A stretch of 45,392 nt of DNA from Cudoniella acicularis (GCA_013054445.1 JAAMPI010000285.1:1-45392); one strand, 5' to 3'. Positions 1 to 12,480 are shown, counted from the first letter of the stretch. Made by a program: numbers and translations. Notes: generated by a model not told the origin, from the letters alone.

Positions 1-2066
1 TTCCTCCTTTTTTTTTTCGCTTTCTGATTTTGGGGGCTGGTGCCAGGGGAGGTAGAATAGGAGCATGTTGAACAAGAGGAGCGGATTTGACAACCAAGGT
101 CTCAGGATCAGTATTCTGGGAGCCTCTGTTCTTTCTCTTTGGTCCGTGGTCATTTGAGGATGACGTTGAAGGTCGAGATGAGGTTGCTGAGGTAGCATCT
201 GATGAATCGCCCCCAATAGATTACGTCCGAGTTCGTCGAGTCTGCTTGACACATGCGAGTTCCGCCTTGGGGAGCCTTTTCCCACCATCCTCAACCACAA
301 CACGCTCCCTCTTCACTAGTCCCCCACTCACCCTCGGATTCGCCTCGTAAGTAACACTCCTGCGTCTTCTTCTCTCACCCCTCGATTCCGGAGCCTCGAT
401 ATACCGATACGTATCATATTCATCTCTCGGTGGCTCCTGCGGCACCCTCTCCCTTATCCTCTCACACTCAATATAAACCTCTTCTCCCCTTCTAATGCTA
501 CTTCCCCTCCTACTCTGGTTCTCATCCAAGCCGGCCTCTGACAAGTCTTCTTTTAGTCGCTTTTCGTGTTCTTGCTCTCTCCTTTGCCTTTGGCTGATCT
601 TGCTCATCAGCCTGACTCTCTGGAAACCACCTGGCCGTAGAACTGGTCCTGTGGGCCTGAGAGAGAGGTTGGCGATGCTCCCTTGTTGCTTGGGTTCAGG
701 TCGGCCTATTTCTGTATTTTCCTCTGCATCATCGATCTCGACAACTCGTTGGAACCACATCTTACATGTAGGATTGGCGCTGACCACCATATAAGCCATG
801 GATTAAAAATCCTCTTGTGTGACTTACCACTGGAATTTAGCCTCTGATAATGCTTCGGATTTTGTACGGCAACGTAGACAATGGTTTCCACTTCCATCGT
901 TTTCCGAAAACAAGACACTCATATCAACCTTTTGTCCTGGTCTAAAACACATTGACCACTCCGATGGTCGACTTAACTCTCTTCTAGTGGCATCGCCTTC
1001 AATAGCATATTCACGTCGTTGAACCTTCCAATGCCCAGGATGTTTTTCGAATCTCTCAGAAAGGATCATATCGAACATCTGAAATACCCGATCAGTATAG
1101 GCCCGGATAAACTGGAAATTGGAGTATACCTTCCAAGAGTTCACCAGCTCTAATGGGATCGGTACAAGGAAACCTAAAGCGTCTTCAAGAGTGACGGGTG
1201 CTTGCTGCCAATGTGTTCCAAGGCCCCTCGGTGTAGTCTGCTGGGCCAATATGTGACATCGCACTTGGGACAACACGGTTTTCATATCGATTCTTGACAT
1301 GAATGTCAGTACCAAGCCTTATACAACTGATGAATACTCACATATGGGTTATGCCACTCTTCACAGTTTTCAGTATCATATCAGATGATTTAGCCTGCAA
1401 ATCAAGTTTCTCATCCATAATTTTTAACCGTGACATCTGCTCCTCTGCTAGTGTAATGGACTCTTGTAATAATCCATGCACGAGCTCAACTCGGACAGCC
1501 TGCGCAGTGCTGGCAAGTTTGTTTGATTTACTGTCCAAGCGTCAGTCTTTCCTTCTCTAACTTGGAATTGCTCCTACCCCATTGCGGCAAATATCAGCAT
1601 CGTGAGCGTCTCACTGGCTGTATGCAACTTCCTCCTCAACTCTAATATCTCCTCCTTCAACCAAACCATTTTATTGCCCGTATCTTTGAACCAATTTCCC
1701 GAGCCTTTGGGTGATAAGCTTTTGCCATATTTCTTCGTGAATTTGAGTCGAAACGCGAGCAATTCATCCCTCCAATCTTTCGCCAACTCCTTCGTTATCC
1801 TACCCAACTCGTCCAGCTCCGGGGACTCTTGGTAATTCTGCCATAACGCAATTACCTATTTCAAAAGAGAGTTAGCTATGATTGCCACCGATATAGAATC
1901 TGCCACTCACCTGCAGCAGCGCCTGGTCAAACTTCTGCAACTCCTTTACAAGCCCCTAGTACTCTTTCGCAGAGCCCCTTGATGTATTTAGAGCCTGCGC
2001 AAGCGCCCATGCGATCTGCCCTACGGAGATAACGTCCCCCACAGATCCAAAGGTGATCCCTGACAT
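1..2066 (-). pseudogene. Ubiquitin-like-domain (ULD) fungal protein, STAND-type N-terminus, two in-frame stops, 3' end beyond window
   Basis: I recognise a common fungal family: N-terminal helical region (starts MSGITFGSVGDVISV), a coiled-coil segment, then a ubiquitin-like domain (PLELVNSWKVY, WKVQRREYAI, FRPGQKVDMSVLF) and a Cys cluster (CLRC...CANPTC), ending in an Arg-rich tail. Its function is unknown. Exons on the minus strand are 2066-1911, 1855-1578, 1530-1342, 1292-828 and 779-1. All donors and acceptors are canonical and phases fit; the last splice rebuilds the second Cys pair. Two stops break the frame: TAG at 1956-1958 (residue 37, where the family has AKEYQGLV) and TAA at 221-223. 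The same frame continues past 221 for over 70 codons of Ser-, Pro- and Lys-rich sequence to the window edge, so the ancestral protein went on. Both stops are explained by C-to-T change of Gln codons (inference). Sequencing error is less likely for two substitutions. Confidence 0.72.
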
Positions 2067-3300
2067 TGAAGAAGCTTAGAAACGCAGGACTGGAATGATT
2101 GCTAGAAGGCCATGGTTTTTGAGGTTTGCGCGAGCAGCGTTTCCTGCAGGACTTCGACGAGGCTGAGGGGCTGAGCAGCTGTCGGTCTGCTGACAGCACC
2201 ATGTTTTGCACATGCAGTGATGAGGCTGCAGGACGACGTAGGCATCAAGACTTCATGCAACTCGATTGCTATCATCAGCACCTCGTAAGCTGTAATTTAG
2301 CGGGGTTAGGGACCTAGCCATGGCCGTCTTATGTGACTACACTAACCTTTATTTGAAATTATTTCTCGAGTTCTTTACGACCGAATAATTGTTTGTGGAG
2401 TATTTGAAAAACGCGCTGGCTGTATAACTTGATTTCACGGTAAATAGTTGCGTTTCTACCGACACGCGCGAAAGTAAAAAAGAGTCTTGTTCTTAGCTCG
2501 CGTGCTCAGGGCAAACAGTATCAGGCCCTTCCTTTTCAGTATATCGACCCCCCAACTCTCTTATCTCGTAGTAGCTAATTAGAGCACGACATAAGCCTGC
2601 GAATGCAGCGCACGCTCATAAAAAAAAAATCGTTTTCTATATATTACATACAATAGATAGTAGTTTTATAACGCTGGAAATCGAGTAGGGAATCCTACAT
2701 ACGGAAGCCGACAGTACTAGGCTGCCAGTGTGTAGTTTGTAGTATATAGCGCGCCCTGTACAGCGGATGCACCCTATATCTTAGTGAGCGGTGCACTATA
2801 GTTATAGCGCCCGAGCAACAAATTTAGTGATCTGAAGCCTATAACTTTACGATTTGTAAGATTACTGATCTTTAGGCTTTTTAGTATAATCATATAATTT
2901 TTATTATCTGGTATAAAATGAAAATATATTATGCCATTGCTATATAAATTTTTAATTTTAGTGTGCTTTAATAATCAAGTGTTTTAACAGACTTGAATGT
3001 CGATGCCTGGGTGCTAATAAGAAAGTAGGGGGAGGTGGGGCTGGGTTTCATGTACAGCGCCCTACCAATGACTGCGGGATCTGGCTTAGATATTGTACAT
3101 AAAGGATACTCTATCATGCTGTATAGTTACATCTAAGTTGCGAACCTGCCTTGCTTATTGTTCGATTGGAAAGAGTATTGTCAAAGTAAAAGATCCCACC
3201 AAAGTCTATTGAAAGTTGTATAAAACACGATTTGTTTCTCTAAGAATATCCTCAATAGGTTAAGTCCTATCTGTGGCGGTCCTTACTCTTAGAAAACTAC
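2067..3300. other. Gene-free AT-rich interval
   Basis: No convincing coding frame on either strand. The stretch from about 2590 to 3000 is strongly AT-rich, with short GC-richer islands around 2740-2815 and 3010-3080 that both contain TGTACAGCG. It could be an old, heavily mutated repeat, but no terminal repeats or transposase remnant can be read. Confidence 0.5.
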
Positions 3301-5903
3301 CTACTTTGACTTCAGAGGGGCCGGCAATACCTTGGAGAACGCCTCGAAATCTACGAAACAGAGGTTAGTGTCCATCCAACAAGCGCGAATCAAGGTGACC
3401 TCATCTTGAACACTTACCAAGCTCATTATCAAATCCAATATATATGTTGTCATGTTCGCCAGGATATTCCAACAAATCCAAGCACACAAAACCGCCCCCA
3501 GCACTCTCGTCCCCTTTCCCTCCTTTTGGTATCGAAAATTTCGCATCCGGCATCTTCAAAAATATTTTCCCTCCTTTAACACACTTCTCAAATATATCCG
3601 TCCTCTTTAGTGCAAAGTTCATACATCTCCCGTGGCTAAAACCTTCGAAAAAAGCTGCGAGTTGCGCCCTTTTGCCTCGTCTGAGTATTTGAATTCGAGT
3701 GAAAGGTGGAGACCATTCCTTATGAATTGGAATCATCATTCTGCGCCGAGAGATGGAAAACGAAGACACGACACCGTCGTATAAAATTGAGAAACCCGTG
3801 ATTGCTGATTGAAAATGGTGTAGCTCTGACAGGCTGGGAAAGCTGTAGGTCCGAATCGTCTGCTGCTTCTCGATGCTTCCAAGATCCTTCATTAATCTTC
3901 CCGGAAGGTCAGATGGAACAGCGAGGTTTGAAAGAACAAAAGTGGCGTCGTCTTGTGGGTTTCGCAGGACATGTAGTTCGTGACCGGATGCAATGACGTT
4001 TCGTCGTATTTTGAGTTCTCCAATTCCGATGTTGACTCGATCTGTGAACCTCCCAGCTGGGGAGTCGACAACAATCCGTAAGCTTTCGGACTGTATTGGG
4101 TGAGTGCTTTCAATTCCAATGTTATCGGAGTTCAAGGGATGCTTGTTGATTACACCGAGACTCTGCCATTGGATTTCGTTGAAAGCTTGCATCGGAGCTG
4201 GCGTTGGGAAGTCGAGACAAGTGAATGAAAACTTATTTAGCTGAGTATGGGCAAGCACAGCTTCCTCTCCTCGAAGAAAGCATCCAGTGAGAGTTGCGAG
4301 CAGTTTTCCTCGTTGGTCTGGCTCAGCAAACTCGAGAATTAAAGAAGTGCTGCTGTCATTTGGGTCGATCTTAAGTGAAAGTGTTGGGTTCCCATTATTT
4401 CCTCTGGGAAAACCAAAATGTATCACATGGCCTGGACTCAGTTGCTGAGATATGATACTGATGTGCTTGAAGGATGGTGGGCTGAGAACTGCAATTCGGT
4501 ATCCCTTATGCGAACGACGCAATCCGGCTGCTGAAGTCCACTGAGATATCCTCTCAAATAAGCGGAGTGTGCAATTCACAACGGTGGAATGAGGGAACAT
4601 ATTTGGTTTGGGCTCGCCAGTTCCATGATAATGCGTGCTTTTGATCCTGGACTCAAACACAAGTGTCTCGTTCTGAGACGGCTGAAAAGACTGAAGGGTC
4701 TTGTTGCAGTAATCATACATTTTTTTTAAGCGTATTGAAATCCTTGTGACCGAAATGGAGTTGAAGTCTAAAGCCAGTTCGGAGTTTGACCTCTAATGAA
4801 TCTAGAGCGGTCAGCCAGGTGACCTCTTTCCACGTAGGGAAAGTATCGTGGCTAGGTGATATCGAAAAGTTAACAAGGCCATCTTGAGTTCCGATAACAA
4901 TAAAAAGGTCAGTATCTTCTCTTGACCTCATTACCGATAGTATGGCAGGATATTTGTTTTGAGGCCTGTCGGCTGATTTGACCAAGAGATAAATATCGAC
5001 ATGCATTCTGTCGTAGTAAAATTGGTCATCCGTGTCATCTAAAGGGAAAGTTTTGGACAGTGGCATATTGCCATCGGAGGCAGTTTGCGTATGATACCCT
5101 GTTATGAGATATCCAACGTCGACACTAAGTGAAGGATAGAGTATCCAAAGCGACATATCGACTGCTTCTGGTACAGAAACATAGCTAGACTTTTTGGGTG
5201 AAAGTCCGCTGCGCTTCATTGCCCAGATCGATTCCCGCATTCGAACGAAGAGCCCAACACCTAGGGATAATACTTCAATCTTGTTCTTTTCTTTCCAAGT
5301 TTTTGCTTCTTCCAATGTGTTATCGTGATCTCCTTCATCTGAAGAGTCCTTCTCATTGAGAATCCACAGGGTTTTTGCAAGGTCGACGTGTGCTTGCTGA
5401 AGGGCGGAGATTTTATCTGTCTTTGATGAAGCAGACGAGGAACTTTGTTGAAGCAAAGGCTCTAACCTCATGCGACTATGGAGATACCACCATGTGGCGA
5501 GTCGAATGTTTTGTTCTCCCGAAGAGGCGCGTAATGACTTTCCTGATGCAGATGAACGGTTGAAATGGCCGAATAAATGCTGTAGGGCTTCACAAAATCC
5601 TTTGACAGCTTCGTCTTCCAAGATCATTGATTTTTGGCGTGCAAGCAAAGCACTTGAAGGCTGAATTAAACGCACAGTTGAGTTTTGTGCAGTATTATTC
5701 GGGGGCTGGCTGTAGAACTCGATTGGCTGTGCCTCGGTGGGAGACACGTTTGGGGTGAAGGACGTAGATGATCCGAAGTCACAATGACTGCTGCTGGAAT
5801 GCGAGACGGCTAAACATGTCTCCTCACTCGTACGGGAAGATGCTGGCGATACTGAGGAGAATGAGCTCCGATCGGAAAATTGAAGTTCAATTTGACAGTC
5901 CAT
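3301..5903 (-). CDS. Large conserved fungal protein of unknown function, interrupted by a +1 shift at an A8 run
   Basis: Two long minus-strand frames, 5903-4713 (396 codons) and 4720-3418, abut at a run of eight A residues (4713-4720). Reading CTT-AAA-AAA then ATG-TAT-GAT joins them as FNTLKKMYDYCNKTLQSF, which fits how I remember this family (a 'DY..K.LQ' helix follows 'F.TL'). With eight As the first frame ends at TGA 4713-4715. An intron at 3417-3351 (GTAAGT...TTTCGTAG) adds a last exon 3350-3301 ending in VLPAPLKSK. The combined product would be about 840 aa: a Ser-rich N-terminus (residues 1-60), then helical and beta-rich segments with no catalytic motif I can name. The single lesion in a homopolymer may be a sequencing or assembly error, a recent null allele, or a slippage site. 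No function is assigned. Confidence 0.62.
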
Positions 5904-6738
5904 TGAGCGATTTGTGAGGGCACGTTGTGAAACGAATGTAATTGATTTGTATTATTTGAGGAAGTGGCCAGCTCAAGATTCTCTCCAAAGGACGAAGGAT
6001 TCATATCTAGATCAAGGACCGAAATCTGCTATTCATGGTAAGTTCGTCCATCGTCACCCTATCGCTTGGTCATTTCTTGATTCTACAAGAGTCAAATTTT
6101 GCCTCCTTGGCATACTTCAGAGATGTGACTCCGCCTTGGCCGAATGTCAGCAATTAAACTTCTCGCATTGATGGGGTTAGAGCATGCTCTCTGTCTGAGC
6201 AGTGCTCACCTGTTAAGGTTCATGGCTAAAGAAAAAAATGGACTCATTGCTGTTCGAGGCAAAAGTATAGCCGTATCTAAAAATAGTCGGCGCCGAAGCC
6301 ATCGGAGGATAATGGAAAGCTGGGCTAGGATTGGGCTGCGGAGACCTTGTTAATGAATACCTTCTCCTTTTCGGACTTTTCGGGCCCGAAGAACTTACTT
6401 TCTTTCAATACGAGCCCCCTTGGAAATTCCATCGCCAAGAAGTGGCTTGGAGTGGCGCTGACGTTCCACATTTTAATTAACGCTTGTTCGTAAGGCTGAG
6501 TCACAGCGACCTCTTAAAGCCAAGACTTCCGAGAGATGAACACACTTTTAGCCATTGGAGTGGACCAAATGACCATTTGGGGTGAATGGACAGGGTTGAA
6601 TCCAACTCGTGATCTTCCTTAGATCTGTTACTAATATCTCATATCCCCTTCTTTCTAGGACTGCAACTCTCTCACTCCCTAGGCATCGCTCAATCTTTCA
6701 CACTAATTTTCTATTTCGTTTTCATTGTCTCAACTGCA
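5904..6738. other. Intergenic, probable 5' region of the minus-strand gene ending at 5903
   Basis: No supported gene. A 12-bp perfect palindrome built on GGGCCC lies near 6379-6390. Short frames are not conserved-looking. Confidence 0.45.
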
Positions 6739-7539
6739 TTGAAAGATGTCAGCACAATTGGCAGTAGGACATACACAGTCTACGGGGAGGTCACAGCTAA
6801 TTAACTGGCACAGATGAATTGACTAGCACGAGCTTTCTTGGACTCCCATGGGACCTTTTGTCGATGGACCATACGCACTCGAGATCACTGATTCCACCGG
6901 GCCAAATTACAGTGTGCAATTTGCGATTGCTAGTAGCTCAGAATCCTCGTCAACTTTAGATTTTGCTTTTAGCTCTTCTGTCTCACCGTTCTCAATTGTT
7001 ACAATGAGCTTAGTGCCTTCCACAACTTTACCGATATCTGGTACAAGTACCCAAGCTCTCGCAACTTCAGCAACAGTTTAGACAACGAAATTTGCTTCCG
7101 TCACGCGCGAAGAGAGTGAATCCTCTTCGACTGTTGCTCTGTCATCTGAAAATTCCGCAACATTCTCGACCCATTCCAATGCCCTCGTTTCATCCGTATT
7201 AGAAAGCAAAACTTCCGGTTCTGGCACACTCAATAGGTTTCTAACTTGCTGCCTTACGTCATCAACGCTGGAAACTAACTGGAGATAGCTTCGGCTTCTC
7301 AAGCTCGTAGAATGGGTGCATCCTCAAACAGCACGCCTAATAATCCTGTAAAGAGTGGAACTGCTTTATCTGGTGCAAATAGAGGGATAGTGGTCGCTCT
7401 ATTGTCAGTCGTTTTTTTTTCGGGCAACCATAAAATAGTAGCAATAAAAAGGAATATTTTCCTGACAGAGATCCTCTTGCTGTACAGTTATATTTTGTGG
7501 TTGTTTTGCTATTTTCAAGTGTGTGTTGTAAGTCATTAA
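6739..7539 (+). pseudogene. Relic of a Ser/Thr-rich single-pass surface protein
   Basis: Fragments of one ancestral protein appear in successive frames: SRTYTVYGEV near 6760, then LTGTDELTSTSFLGLPWD (about 6800-6852), then GPFVDGPYALEITDSTG (from 6851), a Ser/Thr-rich stretch to a TAG at 7079-7081, further Ser/Thr-rich sequence in the same frame, and finally an SGANRGIVVALLSVVFF segment (about 7370-7425) like the transmembrane entry of fungal Mid2/WSC-type surface proteins. At least two indels (near 6798 and 6852), one stop and one more frame change are needed to connect them. The 'FLG.PW..P.G.F.DGPY.L.IT' pattern is what I remember from Ser/Thr-rich extracellular fungal proteins with a C-terminal membrane anchor. 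The family match is from memory and moderate; the decay is plain in the sequence. Confidence 0.5.
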
Positions 7540-7975
7540 GGGGGAGACAGCACTACTCGGACAATGAAGTAAGATGAGTGTTCGAAATTCGGCCGCCTTC
7601 CAGAATGTTCTCACCTCATTTCTCGCTGCTGAAATAGCGCTTTTTGATTCGTCCCACAATTGACATTACGTTTTAATTCATCCCTAAATTCATGGATGCT
7701 GCAGCATTGTTGTTTGGCACCCCTGAATTTGTAAGACGGTCTTGCACCAACAAATCACAAATGTGGAGAGTAAAGCTGGAAGAATGAGACTCCTTGGCTT
7801 CTTGGCAGTTCAAGTGTGGATACCGTATTGAAAACCCCTAAGATCGATGTGGCTTTGCGACTCGGGCGCTCGGAGTCCGAAGGTCCGCCTAGTCCCTTTT
7901 CGAAACCATCAGGACATGCTGCTCACGAGAAATTTCTATCTTTCATCATCTTTAAAGAATACAAACGCCTATCAA
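7540..7975. other. Intergenic between two relics
   Basis: No gene seen. It probably contains the old promoter of the transcription-factor relic that starts at 7976. Confidence 0.4.
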
Positions 7976-10778
7976 ATGGAATCCGAAGCCGACAAAGGCC
8001 AGCCCACAAGATCAATCTCTGCGACCAAGCAGGGAGTGCTGCCTATCGCTGTAAGTGTTCTTTCTCACGTGACTCAATACCACCCTACTGTTGGTCTTCT
8101 TTCATCTGCCAAATTATCACTCGATTCTCTCCTTAATAATTTTCAGTTGTCTACTCTCAAAATGGAAGCTAAGATTGTTGACCGAATTTCTAGTGTGACG
8201 TGTGCTATAACAGAAAGGTAGAAACGCTTTTGCTTTCGCCATTAATGGCCTACTCTCCTTCCTTTTTGTTATTCAAATTCCTTACAAAATACGACAATTT
8301 CTAATTTTTCTATGAGATTCGATGCGATCGACAATCGCCGTGTGGGAATTGTGTCGACTCTGGAGTTTCTTGCCTCCGGGAACGACCTAAACCAGACAGG
8401 GGGTCAAGAGATGTGTGCCCAAAAGAAATGTACGTTACAGTAGATTTTACCCATATACTTTTTAACATGCTTTTCAGCTCTGAAGCAATCAATGAGATTA
8501 AAACGCGTATGACCACTCTCGAGGGTTCGGTACGGAAACTAGTTGCCCTTTCAACACAAACTCAGCTAGAATCCGGCAGCCCAAGAGGGCAGAAACGTGC
8601 TCGGACAAAAGCATTTGATGAAAATACGTCTCATTCCGCAACCACTTCTCGAGCATGTTCACCGTTCGTCACAACCGGGAGTGAGTCGCATGCCACGCCT
8701 CCATTCTCGGCATACGAAGCGCGGACATTAATCCAAGAGGAATTATGCCGAGTTCCACGATCGAATACTTCAAAGCATATAGCTTTGCAGTCCGCTTTAA
8801 CTGCCATTAAGCAAAATCTCAACACAAATCTCATCAATCACGATTCTTCTATCTCAGTCGCCCACGAACATCCAGTGACAGAGTTCCCGACACCACCTAT
8901 CAGTTTAATGCAATGGATGTTACGATGTAAGTGTCCTCACTTATAATTGAATCCTGCTTAAATTTTTCCCAGCGGAAGATTCTGGAAGGTCCGTATGCTC
9001 TGGATCTGGCTTTATGCCTTTTATATCTCGCAATTCCGTTGGCAAAATGGTTCGAAGTATTTTCGAAAAGCCTTTCGATGAACGGGATCGAGCCAGTTTA
9101 ATTTGTGTTTCATCTTATGCTGGATATTTCTTACAAGAAATTGTTCTTTCGGACCATAGGAAATACACAGGTTTGGAAACGGAATTGCGTGATCAAGCAC
9201 AGGAATGCTTCGCCACAGTCCGAGCCGCAAGTTCAAGCTACCTTACTCAAGCACCCTCAAGCCTTGAAAACCTACAGGCTTTGACTTTCGCAGTTAGTGA
9301 CTCAATGTTGTTCCGCTTCTGAAGGACCTCGCTAATCGACAGCAGATTATGCTAGCGCAAGAAATAGGAGATTTTGTGGCAGCTTGGCTTCTGACTGAGG
9401 CAGCAAGCCGGATTTGTATTGATTTGAAGTTACACAAAAAGGTAAATGCGTTCTCAAACACATCCGAAATTGCAATGGAAGCATATTTTTGTTTCAGTAC
9501 CTGCTACAAGGCCGATAAAGGCCTGGCAATGAATCTTGCACGACCAGCCTTCCTTCAGGACTCTGAAATCGAAATCGATATTTTGAGACCACCAAATTCG
9601 AAAATCGACGTTGTGGATAACTTCGAATCTATCTTGAGCTTGCTCAAGTTCAAAGCCAAATTATCACGCGTTTGAAACCAGCAAAAGGCACTAGCAGACA
9701 GTCCGGTCTCATGGCTGATATTTTGGCAAGAATGGACTATATTTGGCAATTGAATCGAGCGGTAATAAAGAACCAAAAAAGATTTCCCGACCGTTTTTCT
9801 GGAACTTTACTAATTTATGAGTAGTTCCAGGACAAGGTCAAACATGAAAAAGCAGCCAAGTACGATTCGGAACTTGAGTCTACTATGGTCGACTTTGCTT
9901 TCTACTCTGTCAAAACGGTTATTTTTCATTCTGGTGTTGAGAGATTACGCCATGCAGAATATAACCAATCTTGTTTGGAAGCTGCGAGGCTGGCCTTGAA
10001 TGCGGTGCAGAAAGCTAGGGAGCTTTCTCACTTATCGCAATATAACAGTACATATATGCGAACTTCCTTCTTACACTGGTAGGCCCCAGCGCGTTTCTTA
10101 TTCCGGCATCATGACAGCTAGACCTCATCCTCCATTTATCTAACAGAACATAGGACAATTCTCCATTATCCGTTCACCCCTTTCTTCGTTTTACTATGCA
10201 ACGTTATCTCAACGCGCCACTTGCCGGATTACCAAATGATGCGAGAATTTGTTGCCTACCTCTACGAAGCAAAAGACATTGTAAGGATACCCCTTCTTCT
10301 GCTTCACCTTGACTGTTTCCCGTACTATTTTATTATAACTGACATAAATTCAATTCATAGTGTATCCGCCTCCAAGCTTCACAAACTTTGCCTTCCATTT
10401 TGTTCCCTCGCCTCCCGACTACTCAACTCTGAAGAGGTTACCTCACCACCACAGCAATCACGACTCTCGCACGCATACCCGCAACAGCCTATCAATTACT
10501 CCCCTTGGCAAAATCCACCCTCCCAACCCGAATCACCACAACAGCCTCCATCGTACCAAAATCTTCAGTCCGTATCCTATCAAGTCCCCACTACCTTACC
10601 AAATCTGAGTACCACTTGCCAGCCATGGGGTATAATTCAAGAGCCGAATGCGCATTTACTTGGCGATCAAGAAACTTGGTGGGATTTTATGGATACGCAG
10701 CCGGTGCTGCAGTGGCTGGATTCGGATTTTTCTGCTCTAGAGGATGATTGGGTTACGCGTATGAATGCTCTTCCTTAG
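7976..10778 (+). pseudogene. Zn(II)2Cys6 fungal-specific transcription factor, decayed
   Basis: Exon 8317-8429 encodes the second half of a binuclear zinc cluster (CDRQSPCGNC...GVSC), followed by a Leu-rich coiled coil (8478-8926) and the fungal-specific TF domain (exons 8973-9292, 9346-9761, 9825-10078, 10154-10280, 10361-10778). Landmarks are WLLTEAASRICIDLKLH, YKADKGLAMNLARPAF and HWTILHYPFTPFFVLLCNVI. Family members bind DNA through the Zn cluster and regulate nearby or pathway genes. Exon 7976-8050 ends at a strong GTAAGT donor in the right phase, and its spacing puts the first two zinc ligands at residues 18 and 21, but these read Lys and Val. The frame also slips near 9630-9640: frame one reads NFESILSL, the next reads LAQVQSQIITRL. 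The 10280/10361 splice needs another 1-nt change to stay in the better C-terminal frame. Non-functional as read. Confidence 0.75.
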
Positions 10779-12026
10779 TTGCAAGATATTCTCAAATGTT
10801 GTATTGCGAAAATTGAGCGGCGTGTATTCTGCCCCAGCCCCTTCCTTTTTATCGCTTAGGAATATTCCACATCGGAGCTTGTCAGGGCTGTCAAAGCCCG
10901 TTTCCTGCACCCCATCCAAATAAAATTGGGGGTTCTCCTAGAACCCCTTGATTATTGAGCAAGCAAAGAAACGGCAACGCGATAAGAATTGCGACGTTGC
11001 ACATTTAGGGAGTTGCGCACTGTGACTCATCGCAGAAGTGTCTGAAAAACAGTGCAGAGCCCACTGTGTTTTAGCGACAGAAGCCCTAAAATCGGGCGCT
11101 GAAACTCAAAAGTTAGCGCTAAGATAGGCGGAAATCATTTTAATTTCAGATGCGAAAGGGCGCTGTGTTTCGCACATAGCCCTATGCAACATGGAAAACT
11201 AGAATTGCGGCCTTTTCAAATTCTCGAAAACAGATGCGTATTTGTATCTTTTCTATAGTCTTCCAACAGCGAGTTGCAACTCAGCGAACTTAGACTATTC
11301 AGTGAAGCACAAAATGCCTAAAAAATCAAATGCTGCAGAATTTGAGGTTCCCGGATATTATTATTATTTCATCTTGCGCCGTTAAGTTTCAGGTTTCAAA
11401 TCGGGGATAAAGTATTCATCCTGCGATCCTGCACAGCACAGGTACGAGAAGGATCCCAAAGGATGAGGCTGGTGTAATATGCTGTTCTAATCTGGAGAAT
11501 TAAGCTTTCTCGCCTACCGGTAAAAATGATTTCGACCGCTGTAAACACCTGATTTCCAGGCCGCTCATTGGGCAGCCGTTTGCGCAGTACAGAGCCCCCT
11601 AAATGATCCTTAATAAGCCCATACGATTCTGGCACAGCGAACAAAAGCAGGCTTAATTGAATCAATCTTCATGGAATATCAACACGTGCAATAAGGTTAA
11701 AGTCTAAAAGTTGCGCGAAAGGAATTTCTTCTCTAAATTGACCTGCGAATCCTTCCGACGTGCCGGCAGTGTCCGGCTGATAGATCATGGCACAGCTCAG
11801 GCCATGCAAGAGTCTAGGATGGCATTTTCCATAGAATATAAAATGAACAAGATCCGCTATTTATTATCGAATATCATCAGCAACAAGTTTCTCATCTCAA
11901 ACAAGCAAGCGCACTACAGCCATCCGCTGCCATCATCTACTCATCCTCATATCTTTACACCTCCACTTCAAACTACACGCCACGACCAAAAAAATAAAAT
12001 AAAATAAAAAACACGCAGCAAGAAAG
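10779..12026. other. Intergenic, upstream region of the small secreted protein gene
   Basis: No supported coding frame. The last 200 bp carry a TATA-like box and a pyrimidine/CA-rich leader ahead of the ATG at 12027. Nothing else is recognised. Confidence 0.5.
11837..11843 (+). promoter_or_regulatory. Candidate TATA box of the small secreted protein gene
   Basis: A TATAAAA element stands 184 nt upstream of the ATG at 12027. That is compatible with a leader of roughly 150 nt. The assignment rests on motif and distance only. Confidence 0.35.
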
Positions 12027-12333
12027 ATGCAATTCTCACCATCACTCCCACTCATCCTCGTCTCCCTCGTCGCTTTCGCTAGCGCCGCTCCAAACCCAAA
12101 ATACAATGGCAATCACAACGGGTGTACAAAAGGCGCACAACAATGCTCTGGTGGCAGCATCGTAAGTTTCCCTCATCTTTCCCGTACAATGGCTATCTTT
12201 AGAGCTTGCTGACCCGGAAATTGCAAAAAAACAGCTAGTTTGCCAAGGGGGAACCTCCTGGGGGGTTGTCGAACACTGTAAAAGTGATTGGTGTTTTTAC
12301 GATGAGAGCAAGAAAGGTTTTGCGTGTTCTTAA
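12027..12333 (+). CDS. Small cysteine-rich secreted protein (candidate effector)
   Basis: Two exons, 12027-12161 and 12235-12333, with a GTAAGT...ACAG intron in phase 0, give 77 residues. Residues 1-20 are a clear signal peptide: Leu/Val-rich core, then SAAP after a small-residue cleavage context (FASAA). The mature part of about 57 residues has six Cys in the order NGC, QQC, LVC, EHC, DWC, FAC. That suits three disulfide bonds, with the 'C..G...C.GG.I..C' start seen in many small secreted fungal proteins. No enzyme motif is present. By size, secretion signal and Cys content it is a candidate apoplastic effector or antimicrobial-like peptide (inference). It is the only intact gene between 6 and 16 kb, and a dispersed repeat lies 55 bp beyond its stop. 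Confidence 0.82.
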
Positions 12334-12387
12334 GGAAAAGGTTTTGCCTGGAATCGGGATTGGCGCAAAAAATATGGTCTGCACTGT

Positions 12388-12480
12388 ATAGTACTGTAAA
12401 TATTGCATATTGCCTTCAAGTATTTGGGTTGAAGAATAAGGGGCAAAAGCATTAGTGGTGTTGAATTTGTATTTAAATCT
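12388..12480 (+). repeat. Dispersed repeat copy 1
   Basis: Shares blocks with 15756-15849: AGTACTGTAAATATTGC at 12390, then ATTAGTGGTGTT at 12451, then TTGTATTTAAAT. Block spacing is nearly identical (61 versus 62 nt) while the sequence between is diverged. It lies in the 3' flank of the secreted protein gene. Confidence 0.65.
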
